Origin: Palsa-506 sp963755815
Lineage (GTDB): Bacteria; Actinomycetota; Actinomycetes; Streptosporangiales; Streptosporangiaceae
DNA length: 64,000 nucleotides
Assembly: GCA_963755815.1 (NCBI GenBank)
Contig: CAVWLF010000023.1
Span: 1 to 64,000 of the forward strand
Direction of reading: 5' to 3'
This document shows positions 28,389 to 37,206 of the stretch, in pieces; position 1 is the first letter of the stretch; each line of letters begins with the position of its first letter. The position numbers were made by a program, and so were the translations under genes. The notes beneath the pieces are model-generated. The model ran no database searches and was not told the DNA's origin. It saw nothing but the letters and a program-made list of their open reading frames with translations.

Positions 28389-28746
28389 GCGAAGCTGCCT
28401 CCCGTTCTCGGGACGTGCCAGCGGGCGGCCCGGCGGGTGGACCGGGCGGCCTGCTTGGTACTTGGTATGTCATTGGAATAGAGAAAAGTAGTAGTCATAG
28501 GGTCGGTGGATGCTGGGGAAATCTGACGTCCTCGCAGGCCAGCGCGGGTGCGGGTGTCCACAGCACCTGTGGCCGGCCGGAATGTCGCGGCGCCGGTCCT
28601 GTGGACGCCCGGCTGACCCGAGCCATTTGGCTGCCGGTTACCCCCCGGCTTTCTTGGGTTGTCCCACGCTTGTCCCAAGCGCATCCACAGGTTTGTCCAC
28701 AGCCTGTGCGCACTGATTGTCGCGCGAGGCACTGCTATGTAACCGT
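28389..28746. other. oriC, chromosomal replication origin (dnaA-dnaN intergenic)
   Basis: A non-coding 358-bp region between dnaA and dnaN, the standard actinobacterial origin position. DnaA boxes by eye are TTGTCCACA at 28693-28701 (consensus), GTGTCCACA at 28554-28562, GCATCCACA at 28681-28689 and, on the minus strand, GCGTCCACA at 28610-28618. Weaker matches include TTGTCCCAC and TTGTCCCAA. A relatively AT-rich stretch next to dnaN (about 28456-28500) is a candidate unwinding element. Confidence 0.88.
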
Positions 28747-30337
28747 TCACCCGGACCGAGCCTGCTGCTTGATGCGATTAGTGAGCTCCGTGACCTGGTT
28801 ATAGATTGACCGTCGCTCGGCCATCAGGGAGCGGATTTTCCGGTCCGCGTGCATCACCGTGGTGTGATCGCGGCCGCCGAATTGCTGCCCGATCTTGGGC
28901 AGCGACAGGTCGGTCAGCTCGCGGCATAGGTACATGGCGATCTGCCGGGCAGTGACCAGGACCCGGGACCGGGAGGTACCGCACAGGTCGTCGATTGACA
29001 GCCCGAAGTAGGAGGCGGTCTGGCCCATGATGGTGGAGGCAGTGATCTCCGGGCCGTGCGCCTCGGGGATGAGGTCCTTCAGGACGATCTCCGCCAGCTG
29101 CAGGTCGACGGACTGCCGGTTGAGGCTGGCGAAAGCGGTGACCCTGATCAGCGCGCCCTCGAGTTCGCGGATGTTAGTGGAGATCCGGCTGGCGATGTAC
29201 TCCAGCGCCTCGGGCGGGGCATTGAGGCCTTCTTGCACTGCCTTCTTGCGCAGGATCGCGATGCGTGTCTCCAGTTCGGGCGGCTGGACGTCGGTGAGCA
29301 GTCCCCATTCAAACCGGCTCCGCAGCCGGTCTTCGAGAGTCACCAGGCGCTTGGGCGCGCGATCGCTGGAGATCACGATCTGCTTGCTCGCGTTATGCAA
29401 GGTATTGAATGTGTGAAAGAACTCTTCCTGGGTTCCTTCCTTGTTCTCCAGGAACTGGATGTCGTCGACCAGCAGCACGTCGACGTCTCGGTAACGGCGG
29501 CGGAAGCCGTCCTGCTTGCCATCCCGGATCATGTTGATGAAGTCGTTGGTGAACTCTTCCGAGCTGACGTACCGAACCCGGACGCCCTCGTAGAGGCTCT
29601 GCGCATAGTGGCCGATGGCGTGCAGCAGGTGCGTCTTGCCCAGGCCCGAGTCGCCGTAGATGAACAGCGGGTTGTAGGCCTTCGCCGGTGCCTCGGCGAC
29701 CGCGACGGCGGCGGCGTGGGCGAACCGGTTGCTTGACCCGATCACGAACGTCTCGAAGGTGTACTTCGGGTTGAGCCGGGCCTGGCCGGGCCGTGGCGCA
29801 CCGTGGCCCGGGCCGGTGTGGCCAGGAATCGCCGATGGCTGGGGCCGCCCGGTGACCGGGTCCATCGCGCCGCCGGAAAGCTCGTGCCCGGGCCGCATCC
29901 GGCCGTCGAGGCCGGAAAGCGGGTCCGAGGGGGGCAGTGGCCGGGTCATGCTCGGGCATGCCGTTGCGGCCGTGATCGAGATCGGTCATCCGCCGGCCGG
30001 CCGGCATTCCGTGGTCGGCTCCGCCCGGGGCGCGGCCGGAATGATCGAGATCGTCGGCGGGCGGTGGCATCGCCGAGATCAACGCGGGATCGACGGTCAC
30101 GGCCAGCTGGATGCTGCGGCCGAGCTCCCTGGACAGGGCATTCGTGATCAGCGAGCGGAGCCTGGTCTCGAGCTGCTCCTTCACGAATTCATTCGGAGTG
30201 GCGATCAGCGCCGTATTCTCGACCAGCCCGAGCGGCCGGGTCAGCTGGAGCCAGGCCCGCTGGGCCGGCTCGATGTGCATCTCGTTGAGTTCTTCGAGGG
30301 ATCGGGCCCACACCTCCGCGAGGTCTGTTTCACTCAT
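28747..30337 (-). CDS. dnaA: Chromosomal replication initiator DnaA, with an apparent frameshift
   Basis: Domain I (VWARSLEELNEMHIEPAQRA) opens at ATG 30337 in one frame. Domains III and IV continue in another: Walker A IYGDSGLGKTHLLHAIG, Walker B VLLVDDIQFLENKEG and the DnaA signature GGRDHTTVMHADRKI. The change falls in the disordered domain II at a run of six C on the coding strand (29929-29934). Removing one base gives a normal 529-residue DnaA. As the gene is essential, a sequencing error is most likely; re-initiation at ATG 29949 would yield a protein without domain I. DnaA binds the oriC boxes next to it and opens the duplex. Confidence 0.93.
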
Positions 30338-30715
30338 CGACCGTCCACCTTGGCGCCAGCCCCCACAATGTGATCAACAGGTTTTTCCACAGGTTGTGCA
30401 CGTCGTTTCGCGTTCTGTGGCCGCTCCTTCGCCGCCGCTGGCAGGTAGCTCGGCGACCAACTGCCCCCGGGGTGCCCCGCATCCCGGACCACTATCCACA
30501 GACTAGGGCCGGGTCCCCGGGCGCGGTACCTGAATGGCGTTGTTGCGCCGGCCGGGCTGGGCCCGGGCCGCCCGGCGGTTTGACCGGGGCCAGCCGATGC
30601 GCGTAACGTTCATTGGTCCGGCCAACCCGGCGCTAGTTCGGCCTGTGCGGAATCTGCCGGGCCGCGCGGCCCGGCAGATGCACCGTCCGAAACTTTCGCC
30701 GTATCTGGAGCCCCA
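30338..30715. promoter_or_regulatory. Divergent dnaA/rpmH promoter region with DnaA boxes
   Basis: A 378-bp non-coding gap between divergent dnaA and rpmH. DnaA-box-like sites TTTTCCACA (30383-30391) and CTATCCACA (30492-30500) suggest dnaA autoregulation. The rpmH ribosome binding site GGAG is at 30707-30710. No gene is visible; a short frame at 30503-31039 on the minus strand is a shadow. Confidence 0.65.
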
Positions 30716-30853
30716 GTGAGCAAGCGTACGTTCCAGCCGAACAACCGCCGCCGCGCGAAGACGCACGGGTTCCGGCTGCGCATGCGCACCAGGGCCGGCC
30801 GCGCGGTTCTCGCCGCGCGGCGCCGCAAGGGCCGCGCGCGGGTCAGTGTCTGA
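30716..30853 (+). CDS. rpmH: 50S ribosomal protein L34
   Basis: 45 residues with a GTG start, GGAG five bases upstream. The sequence SKRTFQPNNRRRAKTHGFRL followed by RMRTRAGRAVLAARRRKGR is the full L34 pattern. Very basic. It opens the rpmH-rnpA-yidD-yidC-jag-rsmG operon that diverges from dnaA. Confidence 0.98.
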   Translation: MSKRTFQPNNRRRAKTHGFRLRMRTRAGRAVLAARRRKGRARVSV

Positions 30854-30887
30854 CCTGCACAGCCATCGCTGGCCGCGGTGATCGCCG

Positions 30888-31250
30888 ATGCTTCCCGCGG
30901 CGGCCAGGATGCGGCAGCGGACGGAGTTCTCCGCTGCGGTCCGGGGCGGTGGCCGGGCCGGGCGGGCGCTGCTGACCGGCCACCTGCTGCTGCGTCCCGG
31001 CCGGGATGAGCCGGCCCGGGTGGGGTTCGTCGTGAGCAAGGCCGTGGGCCCGGCCGTGGTGCGTAACCGGGTCCGGCGGCGGCTCCGTCATCTGGCCCGC
31101 GGGTATCTGGGGTCGCTTCCTGGAGGTAGCCTGCTTGTGGTACGCGCCAATCCCCGGGCCGCGACCGCACGCCAGCCGGATCTCGCCGCCGATCTCGACT
31201 TGGTACTCCGCACTTTGCTGCGGCGGCAGGGCGGGATGCTGGGTCAGTGA
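30888..31250 (+). CDS. rnpA: Ribonuclease P protein component
   Basis: 120 residues. The RNase P protein signature is GFVVSKAVGPAVVRNRVRRR, with the RNR helix that binds P RNA. The N-terminal MRQRTEFSAAVRGG and late VRANPRAATA fit the family. The enzyme removes 5' leaders from tRNA precursors. The C-terminus overlaps the yidD start. Confidence 0.97.
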   Translation: MLPAAARMRQRTEFSAAVRGGGRAGRALLTGHLLLRPGRDEPARVGFVVSKAVGPAVVRNRVRRRLRHLARGYLGSLPGGSLLVVRANPRAATARQPDLAADLDLVLRTLLRRQGGMLGQ

Positions 31251-31564
31251 TCACCACGGTGCAGGGCAAAACCAGGGACCGGCCATCGGCCGCGGCCCGT
31301 GTTCTGATCGCGGTGATCACCGCCTACCGGCGCCTGGTCAGCCCGCTGCTCATGCCGCGGTGCCGGTTCCTGCCATCCTGCAGTGGCTATGCGCTTGAGG
31401 CAGTCCGGGTGCATGGCGCGCTGCGCGGCGGCTGGCTCGCGGTACGGCGGCTGAGCCGGTGCCACCCGTTCCACGCTGGCGGCCTTGATCCGGTGCCCGC
31501 CCGTAAGGGGACCGTGCCGCCTGCCGACGGGCGGACACTGTCGATGAGATCACAAGGGAGCTAG
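31247..31564 (+). CDS. yidD: Membrane protein insertion efficiency factor YidD
   Basis: 105 residues. The conserved YidD core is RCRFLPSCSGYALEAVRVHG, then RRLSRCHPFHAGGLDPVP. The GTG start overlaps the rnpA stop (GTGA). YidD is a small membrane-associated amphipathic protein that assists YidC; here it sits directly before yidC (4-bp gap). Confidence 0.97.
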   Translation: MITTVQGKTRDRPSAAARVLIAVITAYRRLVSPLLMPRCRFLPSCSGYALEAVRVHGALRGGWLAVRRLSRCHPFHAGGLDPVPARKGTVPPADGRTLSMRSQGS

Positions 31565-31567
31565 CTG

Positions 31568-32830
31568 GTGAACCCGCTTAACCCGCTCTACGACGCGGTC
31601 GCGTGGGTGGTCAGTCGCATCTACGGCGTGCTGAGTCCGATCTTCGGTCCCAGCAGTGGCTGGACCTGGGCGCTGACGATCGTGCTGCTTGTGGTCTTGA
31701 TGCGACTGATCATGGTGCCGCTGTTCATCAAGCAGATGCACACGACCCGCCGGATGACGGCCCTCGCGCCGCAGATGAGCGCCCTGCGCAAGAAGTACAA
31801 GAACGACAAGCAGACGCTCAACTCCGAGATGATGAAGCTCTACTCAGAGGCGGGCGTCAACCCGCTGATGGGCTGTCTCCCGGTGGCTGCGCAGCTGCCG
31901 ATGTTCTTCGCCCTGTTCAGCGTGCTGAAGGCGATCTCCGAATGGCAGCCGGGGCAGGTGCCGAAGTATGGCCTGACGGTCCCGATGGTGGCCAGCGCCA
32001 AGACCGCCCACATCCTGGGCGTAACGATCGACGACAAGTTCCTGGCCGCGGGGACCCCGCTGCACGTCCGGATCGTCATCCTGTTTGCCGTCCTGGTCAG
32101 CATGGCCACCACCTACCTGACCGTGCGGCAGAGCATGAAGCGCGGCATGATGCCGGCGGCGACTCCGGATAACCCGATGGGGCAGTCGCAGAAGTACATG
32201 GCGTACATCATGCCGTTCTTCGCGCTCTCCGGCTTGTACTGGCCGTTCGGGCTGGTCCTCTACTGGGTGACGACGAACCTGTGGACGCTGGCCCAGCAGT
32301 ACGTTCTGTTCCGGCGATACCCGCAGCCGCTGGCGGCGGGCGCTACCGCGGTGGCGGGCGCCGCCGCGCCGGCCCTGGCGCCGCCGCGCCGCGCCCCGCG
32401 GCCGCCACGAGGCTTGACCGCCGGGTCCAACGGCTCCAACGGGTCGGCCGGCTCCGGGCCGGCTGGATCCGGAGCGGCGGGCGCCGCCGCCGCGCCGGGC
32501 AGTCCGGCCGCGGGCACCGGCAAGCAGCCGGGCGGGACGCCCCGGCCGTCGTCGAAGGCTAAGCCGGCCGGCACGGCCCGCCCGTCGTCGAAGGCTAAGC
32601 CGGCCGGCCCGGCCCGGCCGGCGTCGCAGGGCAAGCCCGCTAGCCCGGCCCAGCCATCCGCCAACGGCAGCGGCAACGGCAACGGCACGACGTCCGGCGG
32701 CGGCGGCCTACTGCGCCGGCTGGGCAAGGGACGCGCGGAACCCGAGCCCGAGCCCGAGACGCCCGAGGTTAAGCTCATCAGGCAGCAGCGGCAACGGCAG
32801 TCGCGAAGCAAGCGCTCCGGCAAGGGGTAG
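31568..32830 (+). CDS. yidC: Membrane protein insertase YidC (Oxa1 family)
   Basis: 420 residues. Five membrane segments include GWTWALTIVLLVVLMRLIM, LPVAAQLPMFFALFSVL and YIMPFFALSGLYWPFGLVLY. The positively charged groove Arg is within VLMRLIMVPLF. Residues after about 250 form a long alanine/proline/lysine-rich tail with a repeated unit (PSSKAKPAG twice) and a basic end (RQQRQRQSRSKRSGKG) likely to contact the ribosome. GTG start with GGGAG upstream. It inserts membrane proteins with or without SecYEG. Confidence 0.97.
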   Translation: MNPLNPLYDAVAWVVSRIYGVLSPIFGPSSGWTWALTIVLLVVLMRLIMVPLFIKQMHTTRRMTALAPQMSALRKKYKNDKQTLNSEMMKLYSEAGVNPLMGCLPVAAQLPMFFALFSVLKAISEWQPGQVPKYGLTVPMVASAKTAHILGVTIDDKFLAAGTPLHVRIVILFAVLVSMATTYLTVRQSMKRGMMPAATPDNPMGQSQKYMAYIMPFFALSGLYWPFGLVLYWVTTNLWTLAQQYVLFRRYPQPLAAGATAVAGAAAPALAPPRRAPRPPRGLTAGSNGSNGSAGSGPAGSGAAGAAAAPGSPAAGTGKQPGGTPRPSSKAKPAGTARPSSKAKPAGPARPASQGKPASPAQPSANGSGNGNGTTSGGGGLLRRLGKGRAEPEPEPETPEVKLIRQQRQRQSRSKRSGKG

Positions 32831-32894
32831 TGCCCGGGGCCGAGATCTGGATGTCGTCAGGAGAGATCGACCCCGACAGTAGGAGGGCCCGGTA

Positions 32895-33531
32895 GTGACT
32901 CAGGGTGAGAACGCGGTCGCCGAGCCGTATGAAGACGCTGCGCAGGAGCATCCGGCCGGGGCGGCCGGCGAGCCGGCCGCGGTGCCATCGGACGAGAGTC
33001 CCGCGGACGGCCACGGCGTCCGCGTCGGGGCCTGCGCCAGCGGCAGCCGGAGATGAGACGGCCGTGGTGGATCTCGCGGATCTTGAGCTGGAGGGCGAGA
33101 TCGCGGCCGACTATGTAGAGGGACTGCTCGATGTGGCCGATCTGGATGGCGATATCGACATGGACGTTGAGGGCGACCGAGCGCTGGTTTCCGTCGTCGG
33201 CGCCACGCTCGACGAGCTGGTCGGCCCGCGCGGCGAGGTGCTGGAGGCGCTGCAGGAACTGACCAGGCTCGCCGTGCACCGGCAGACCGGAGCGCGGACC
33301 AGGATCATGCTGGACGTGGGCGGGTACCGGCAGCGGCGGCGGGCCGAGCTGACCGAGACGGGCCGGGTGGCGGCGGAAGAGGTGCGGCGGACCGGCGTCG
33401 CGAAGAAGCTGGGCGCGATGAACCCGTTCGAGCGGAAGGTCGTGCACGACGCGGTGGCCGCGGCCGGGCTGCAGAGCGAGTCCGAGGGCGAGGAGCCGGA
33501 TCGCCGCGTGGTCGTGCTGCCGGCGGGCTAG
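32895..33531 (+). CDS. jag: Jag/KhpB-type RNA-binding protein (KH and R3H domains), apparent frameshift
   Basis: A GTG at 32895 with AGGAGGG 8 bases upstream opens an acidic N-terminal frame (TQGENAVAEPYEDAAQEHPA). This frame hits a stop at 33054-33056. The +1 frame carries the conserved part: ELEGEIAADYVEGLLDVADL, a KH-type VVGATLDELVGPRGEVLEAL and an R3H-like AKKLGAMNPFERKVVHDAV. Deleting one base of GGGG near 33030 joins the two frames, so the length (637 nt) points to one extra base. Jag follows yidC in most Gram-positives and binds RNA. An internal GTG near 33063 could start a short form. Confidence 0.85.
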
Positions 33532-33651
33532 ATCGTCCGGGACGGCCCGGTCGGCCCAGGCGTGGGTGGTCTGGCCGCGCCAGACCCGGCCGTGGGCCGC
33601 AGCGTGCGGCTGGCGGCCAGGTTTGCCGCCCGGAGAGTCAGGTGCTTAGCA

Positions 33652-34446
33652 ATGCCCGAGCTTGAGGAGGCGCCAGCGCCGCCGCCCGCGGCGGTGGCGG
33701 TCTTCGGCGCGGCGATCGGCCTGGCCGAGCGGTACGCCGGCCTGCTCGCCGGCCCGGGGGTCGAGCGCGGCCTGCTGGGGCCGGCTGAGGCGGCCCGAAT
33801 CTGGGACCGGCACCTGCTCAATTGCGCGGCGCTGGCCGAACTGGTGCCGTCGCCGTGTTCGCTGATTGATCTCGGATCCGGGGCCGGCCTGCCCGGGCTC
33901 GTCCTGGCCATGCTGCTCCCGGACGTAACGGTCACGCTGCTCGAGCCGATGGCCCGCAGAGTCACCTTCCTGCAGGAGTGCATCGAGATCCTGGGCGTGC
34001 CAAATGCCGAGGTGCGGCGGGGACGGGCCGAGGATGTGGCGGGCCAGCTGGCCGCCGATGTGGTCACCGCCCGTGCCGTCGCTCCGATGGACCGGCTCGC
34101 CGGTCTCGCGATCGGACTGCTGAATCCCGGCGGCCTGGTTCTCGCGGTCAAGGGTGCGGGGGCCGCGGAGGAGGTTAGCCGGGCCCGGCCGGTGCTGCGG
34201 CGGCTGGGAGCGCGGGACGTGGAGGTTTTGCAGCTCGGTGGCAGTAGCGTTAATGCGGCCGCGACGGTAGTCCGTTTCCGGGCCGGGGCGCGGCCCGGGC
34301 GGGCTGTCCGGTCCGGAGCGCCCGGTTCGCGGGGTGCCGCCGGCGGTAGCGAGCTGCGGCCGGGCGGACCGGGAATTGCGGGCCGCGGCGGCGGCTCGCC
34401 GCGTCGCGCCGGTCCTGGCCGCGGCGGCCGCCGCGGCTCTGGCTGA
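33652..34446 (+). CDS. rsmG: 16S rRNA (guanine527-N7)-methyltransferase RsmG
   Basis: 264 residues. SAM motif LIDLGSGAGLPGLVLAMLLP, the substrate segment IWDRHLLNCAALAELV and VTARAVAPMDRLAGLAI are diagnostic of RsmG (GidB). It methylates G527 of 16S rRNA; loss gives low-level streptomycin resistance in other bacteria. The C-terminal 45 residues are a glycine/arginine-rich extension not found in the core family. ATG 33652 is preferred over a longer in-frame start that lacks support. Confidence 0.95.
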   Translation: MPELEEAPAPPPAAVAVFGAAIGLAERYAGLLAGPGVERGLLGPAEAARIWDRHLLNCAALAELVPSPCSLIDLGSGAGLPGLVLAMLLPDVTVTLLEPMARRVTFLQECIEILGVPNAEVRRGRAEDVAGQLAADVVTARAVAPMDRLAGLAIGLLNPGGLVLAVKGAGAAEEVSRARPVLRRLGARDVEVLQLGGSSVNAAATVVRFRAGARPGRAVRSGAPGSRGAAGGSELRPGGPGIAGRGGGSPRRAGPGRGGRRGSG

Positions 34447-34580
34447 CTGGCACCGGGCTTGACCGGCAAGGGCTTGACTGGCACCGAGGCTGGACCGGTC
34501 CGGGCTGAGCCGGCCGCGGACGGATGCGGCGCGCGCGGGACCGTGCCGCGGCGGGCGGCCGGGATGAGAGGAGTTGGATG

Positions 34581-36029
34581 ATGGCGTCCGCGCCGGGCCT
34601 GGGATGGCCGGGACGGCCTGGCCGGCCGGACTCCGGGCCGGAGGTACCAGTCGGTGGTACGTCGGCGCCGTCTTCCGATCAGGCCGCGCCGCGCCGCGCC
34701 GCGCACCCGGCCGGGCTCGGGTGGCCGGGAGACGGCGCGGCCGCATCGTGGTCGGCTCAGTCCGCGCGGCAGGCCGGCGGTGCGGCCGCCGGGGGATCGG
34801 CCAGCGCCAGGGCGGAGACGTCCGCGGGCGGCGAAGATGGCCCGGTCATCCCCGGTGACCGCGGCGAGCAGAGCCCGGCGCGCCGGATGCGGCAGGCCTT
34901 GTCAGCCGCTGTTTCACGTGAAACCGGCGCGGGCGGCAATCAAGGCGGAACTGCGGGAATGCGGGAGAGCGAGACGGACATGACCGAGAACCTGGCACAG
35001 GCGCGCGCCGACCGGGAAGCGCATGACGTCCGGGCTCCGGCGGCCGCCCGGGTCGGTCCGGCGACTGGCCAGCATGCCGCGGGCCCGGCGGCCGGTGGTC
35101 ACGATCCCGGTGGCCGCCGGGGTGCGGATGGCGCCGGGGTGGCGTTCCCGGGCCGCCACGATGCGGCCGCTGACACCCCGATTGCCCGCGCCGCCCAGGC
35201 CGCACTGGTCGCGAGAGCGGGCGGCGCGGCCTGGCCGCGGCCCGGTGGCTGCCGGATCATCACGATCGCCAATCAGAAAGGCGGCGTCGGCAAGACGACC
35301 ACCGCCGTCAATCTGGCCGCCAGCCTGGCCCTGCACGGCGGCCGGGTGCTCGTCGTGGACCTTGACCCGCAGGGGAACGCGTCGACGGCGCTCGACGTCG
35401 ATCACCACAGCGGGATCCCCTCCGTCTACAACGTGCTGGTCGAGGACCGGCCGCTGGCCGCGATCGTTCGCCCGGTGGAGGCCATTCCGCTGCTGCACTG
35501 CGCGCCCGCGACGATCGATCTTGCCGGTGCGGAAATCGAGCTGGTCCCGCTGGTCGCGCGGGAGTCGCGGCTGAGCCGCGCGCTCAGCCGGTACGACGTG
35601 TCCAACCTTGACTACATCCTCATTGACTGCCCGCCGTCGCTCGGCCTGCTCACGGTGAACGCCCTGGTGGCGGCGCCCGAGGTACTCATCCCGATCCAGT
35701 GCGAGTATTACGCGCTGGAGGGCCTGGAGCAGTTGCTGCGCACCGTGAACCTGGTCAAGAGCCATCTGAACCCGGCCCTGGCGGTCTCGACGATCCTGCT
35801 GACGATGTACGACTCCCGGACCCGGCTGGCCAACCAGGTGGCCGATGAGGTGCGAGAGCACTTCGGCGGCATCGTCCTGCATTCGGTCATCCCGCGCAGC
35901 GTCCGGGTCTCTGAGGCACCCAGCTACGGGCAGTCGGTGATGACCTACGACCCCGGATCGAGCGGCGCGGTGGCGTACCTGGAAGCCGCGAAGGAGATGG
36001 CCTACCGGGGAGCGCCGGCCGGGCGGTAA
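34581..36029 (+). CDS. parA: Chromosome partitioning ATPase ParA
   Basis: The conserved ParA/Soj domain begins near residue 226: IITIANQKGGVGKTTTAVNL (deviant Walker A), VLVVDLDPQGNAST, LDYILIDCPPSLGLLTVNAL and SVRVSEAPSYGQSV. I place the start at ATG 34581 because AGAGGAG stands 7 bases upstream and GC-rich codon use continues from there. This gives 482 residues with a long disordered N-terminus. ATG 34980, giving 349 residues, is the alternative. With the long form a parS site lies inside the coding sequence (VSRET, residues 111-115). ParA forms the DNA-bound gradient that moves ParB-parS complexes. Confidence 0.93.
   Translation: MASAPGLGWPGRPGRPDSGPEVPVGGTSAPSSDQAAPRRAAHPAGLGWPGDGAAASWSAQSARQAGGAAAGGSASARAETSAGGEDGPVIPGDRGEQSPARRMRQALSAAVSRETGAGGNQGGTAGMRESETDMTENLAQARADREAHDVRAPAAARVGPATGQHAAGPAAGGHDPGGRRGADGAGVAFPGRHDAAADTPIARAAQAALVARAGGAAWPRPGGCRIITIANQKGGVGKTTTAVNLAASLALHGGRVLVVDLDPQGNASTALDVDHHSGIPSVYNVLVEDRPLAAIVRPVEAIPLLHCAPATIDLAGAEIELVPLVARESRLSRALSRYDVSNLDYILIDCPPSLGLLTVNALVAAPEVLIPIQCEYYALEGLEQLLRTVNLVKSHLNPALAVSTILLTMYDSRTRLANQVADEVREHFGGIVLHSVIPRSVRVSEAPSYGQSVMTYDPGSSGAVAYLEAAKEMAYRGAPAGR
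34910..34925. other. parS centromere site 1
   Basis: TGTTTCACGTGAAACC matches the bacterial parS consensus TGTTTCACGTGAAACA at 15 of 16 positions and contains the full 14-bp palindrome GTTTCACGTGAAAC (34911-34924). It lies within, or just upstream of, the parA coding sequence depending on the true start. ParB, encoded downstream, is expected to bind it. Confidence 0.92.
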
Positions 36030-36189
36030 CGGCGCCCGGACCGGGCTCGCCCGCCGGGCCTCGGCGGATAGCGTCTGTTGCCGGGTGCGGGCTGGCAGGA
36101 TGGATGAGGCAGGAAACGGCCCGGGCTGGCGCTCGCGCACCCGGCGGCGTTCGATCGGCCCGACGCGGAGAACGAGGAGAGGCGAGGCG

Positions 36190-37146
36190 ATGCCTCAGCA
36201 GAAACGGGGACTGGGCAAAGGGCTCGGTGCACTGATCCCTACTGCGCCGGCCGCGAGTTCAGCGGGTCGTGATGCCACCGGCGGTCATCCGGGCGCTGCG
36301 ATCCGGGGCGGGCCGGATGACTCCGACGGGGCCGGCGCATATTTCGACGAGATCCCGGTCGCCGCGATCACGCCGAACCCCCGTCAGCCCCGGCAGGTGT
36401 TCGACGAGGACGCTCTGGCGGAACTCGCGGACTCGATCCTGGCCGTTGGCCTGCTCCAGCCGGTGGTGGTCCGCGCGGTCATGCCCGGGCATTTCGAGAT
36501 TGTCATGGGCGAGCGCCGGTGGCGCGCCTGCCAGCGCGCCGGGCTCAGCTACGTGCCCGCGATCGTCCGGCAGACATCGGACGACGACCTGCTCAGGGAT
36601 GCCCTGATCGAGAACCTGCACCGGGAGCAGCTCAACCCGCTGGAGGAAGCAGCCGCCTACCAGCAGCTGCTGGACGACTTCGGGGCCACGCACGAGGAAC
36701 TCGCGCAGCGGGTCGGGCGATCGCGGCCGCACATCTCGAACACCCTGCGCCTGCTTCAGCTGCCTCCCGAGGTGCAAAGGCGGGTCGCCGCCGGGGTGCT
36801 GAGCGCCGGCCATGCCCGCGCCCTGCTGGCCGTGCCGGAGCCGCAGGCGCTGGAGCAGCTGGCGCGCCGCATTGTGGCGGAGGGGCTATCCGTCCGGGCG
36901 GTGGAGGAGATCGTCGCGCTGGGCGCGCAGCCCGCCCGGCCGCCCCGGCAGGCACCCGGCCGGCCCTCGGCCGCCCCGCTGCTGCGGGAGTTCGCCGATC
37001 GGCTCTCGGATGCCTTCGAGACCCGGGTCAAGGTAGAACTGGGCCAGCGCAAGGGGAAGATCGTCGTCGAGTTCGCCTCGCTTGAGGACCTGGAGAGAAT
37101 TGTCGCGGCGATGTCACCGGACTGGGCGGCGCCCCGGAGTGCCTGA
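36190..37146 (+). CDS. parB: Chromosome partitioning protein ParB
   Basis: 318 residues. N-terminus MPQQKRGLGKGLGALIP is the ParA-stimulating motif. The CTP-binding pocket includes VMGERRWRACQRAGL and ENLHREQLNPLEEAAAYQQL. The helix-turn-helix is HEELAQRVGRSRPHISNTLR. The C-terminal dimer domain is RVKVELGQRKGKIVVEFASL. ParB is a CTP-switch clamp that loads at parS and spreads. It starts 160 bp after parA; parS site 2 is 20 bp after its stop. Confidence 0.96.
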   Translation: MPQQKRGLGKGLGALIPTAPAASSAGRDATGGHPGAAIRGGPDDSDGAGAYFDEIPVAAITPNPRQPRQVFDEDALAELADSILAVGLLQPVVVRAVMPGHFEIVMGERRWRACQRAGLSYVPAIVRQTSDDDLLRDALIENLHREQLNPLEEAAAYQQLLDDFGATHEELAQRVGRSRPHISNTLRLLQLPPEVQRRVAAGVLSAGHARALLAVPEPQALEQLARRIVAEGLSVRAVEEIVALGAQPARPPRQAPGRPSAAPLLREFADRLSDAFETRVKVELGQRKGKIVVEFASLEDLERIVAAMSPDWAAPRSA

Positions 37147-37156
37147 GCGACGTCCT

Positions 37157-37192
37157 TCCGGCCCGGTGTTTCACGTGAAACACCGGGCCGGA
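37157..37192. other. parS site 2 embedded in a 36-bp perfect palindrome
   Basis: The 16-bp consensus parS TGTTTCACGTGAAACA (37167-37182) is exact. Symmetry extends 10 bp further on each side (arms TCCGGCCCGG and CCGGGCCGGA), giving a perfect 36-bp palindrome. It is centred between the convergent stops of parB (37146) and the aldolase-like gene (37207), so the RNA can form an 18-bp hairpin on either strand. A dual role as centromere site and terminator is inferred. Confidence 0.9.
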
Positions 37193-37206
37193 CCGGTGGC
37201 GGGAGG

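Noticed and set aside
32540..32640. Mobile or recombination repeat in the yidC 3' end
   Set aside because: It is a two-copy 27-bp in-frame duplication in the Pro/Lys/Ala-rich tail, normal for actinobacterial YidC.
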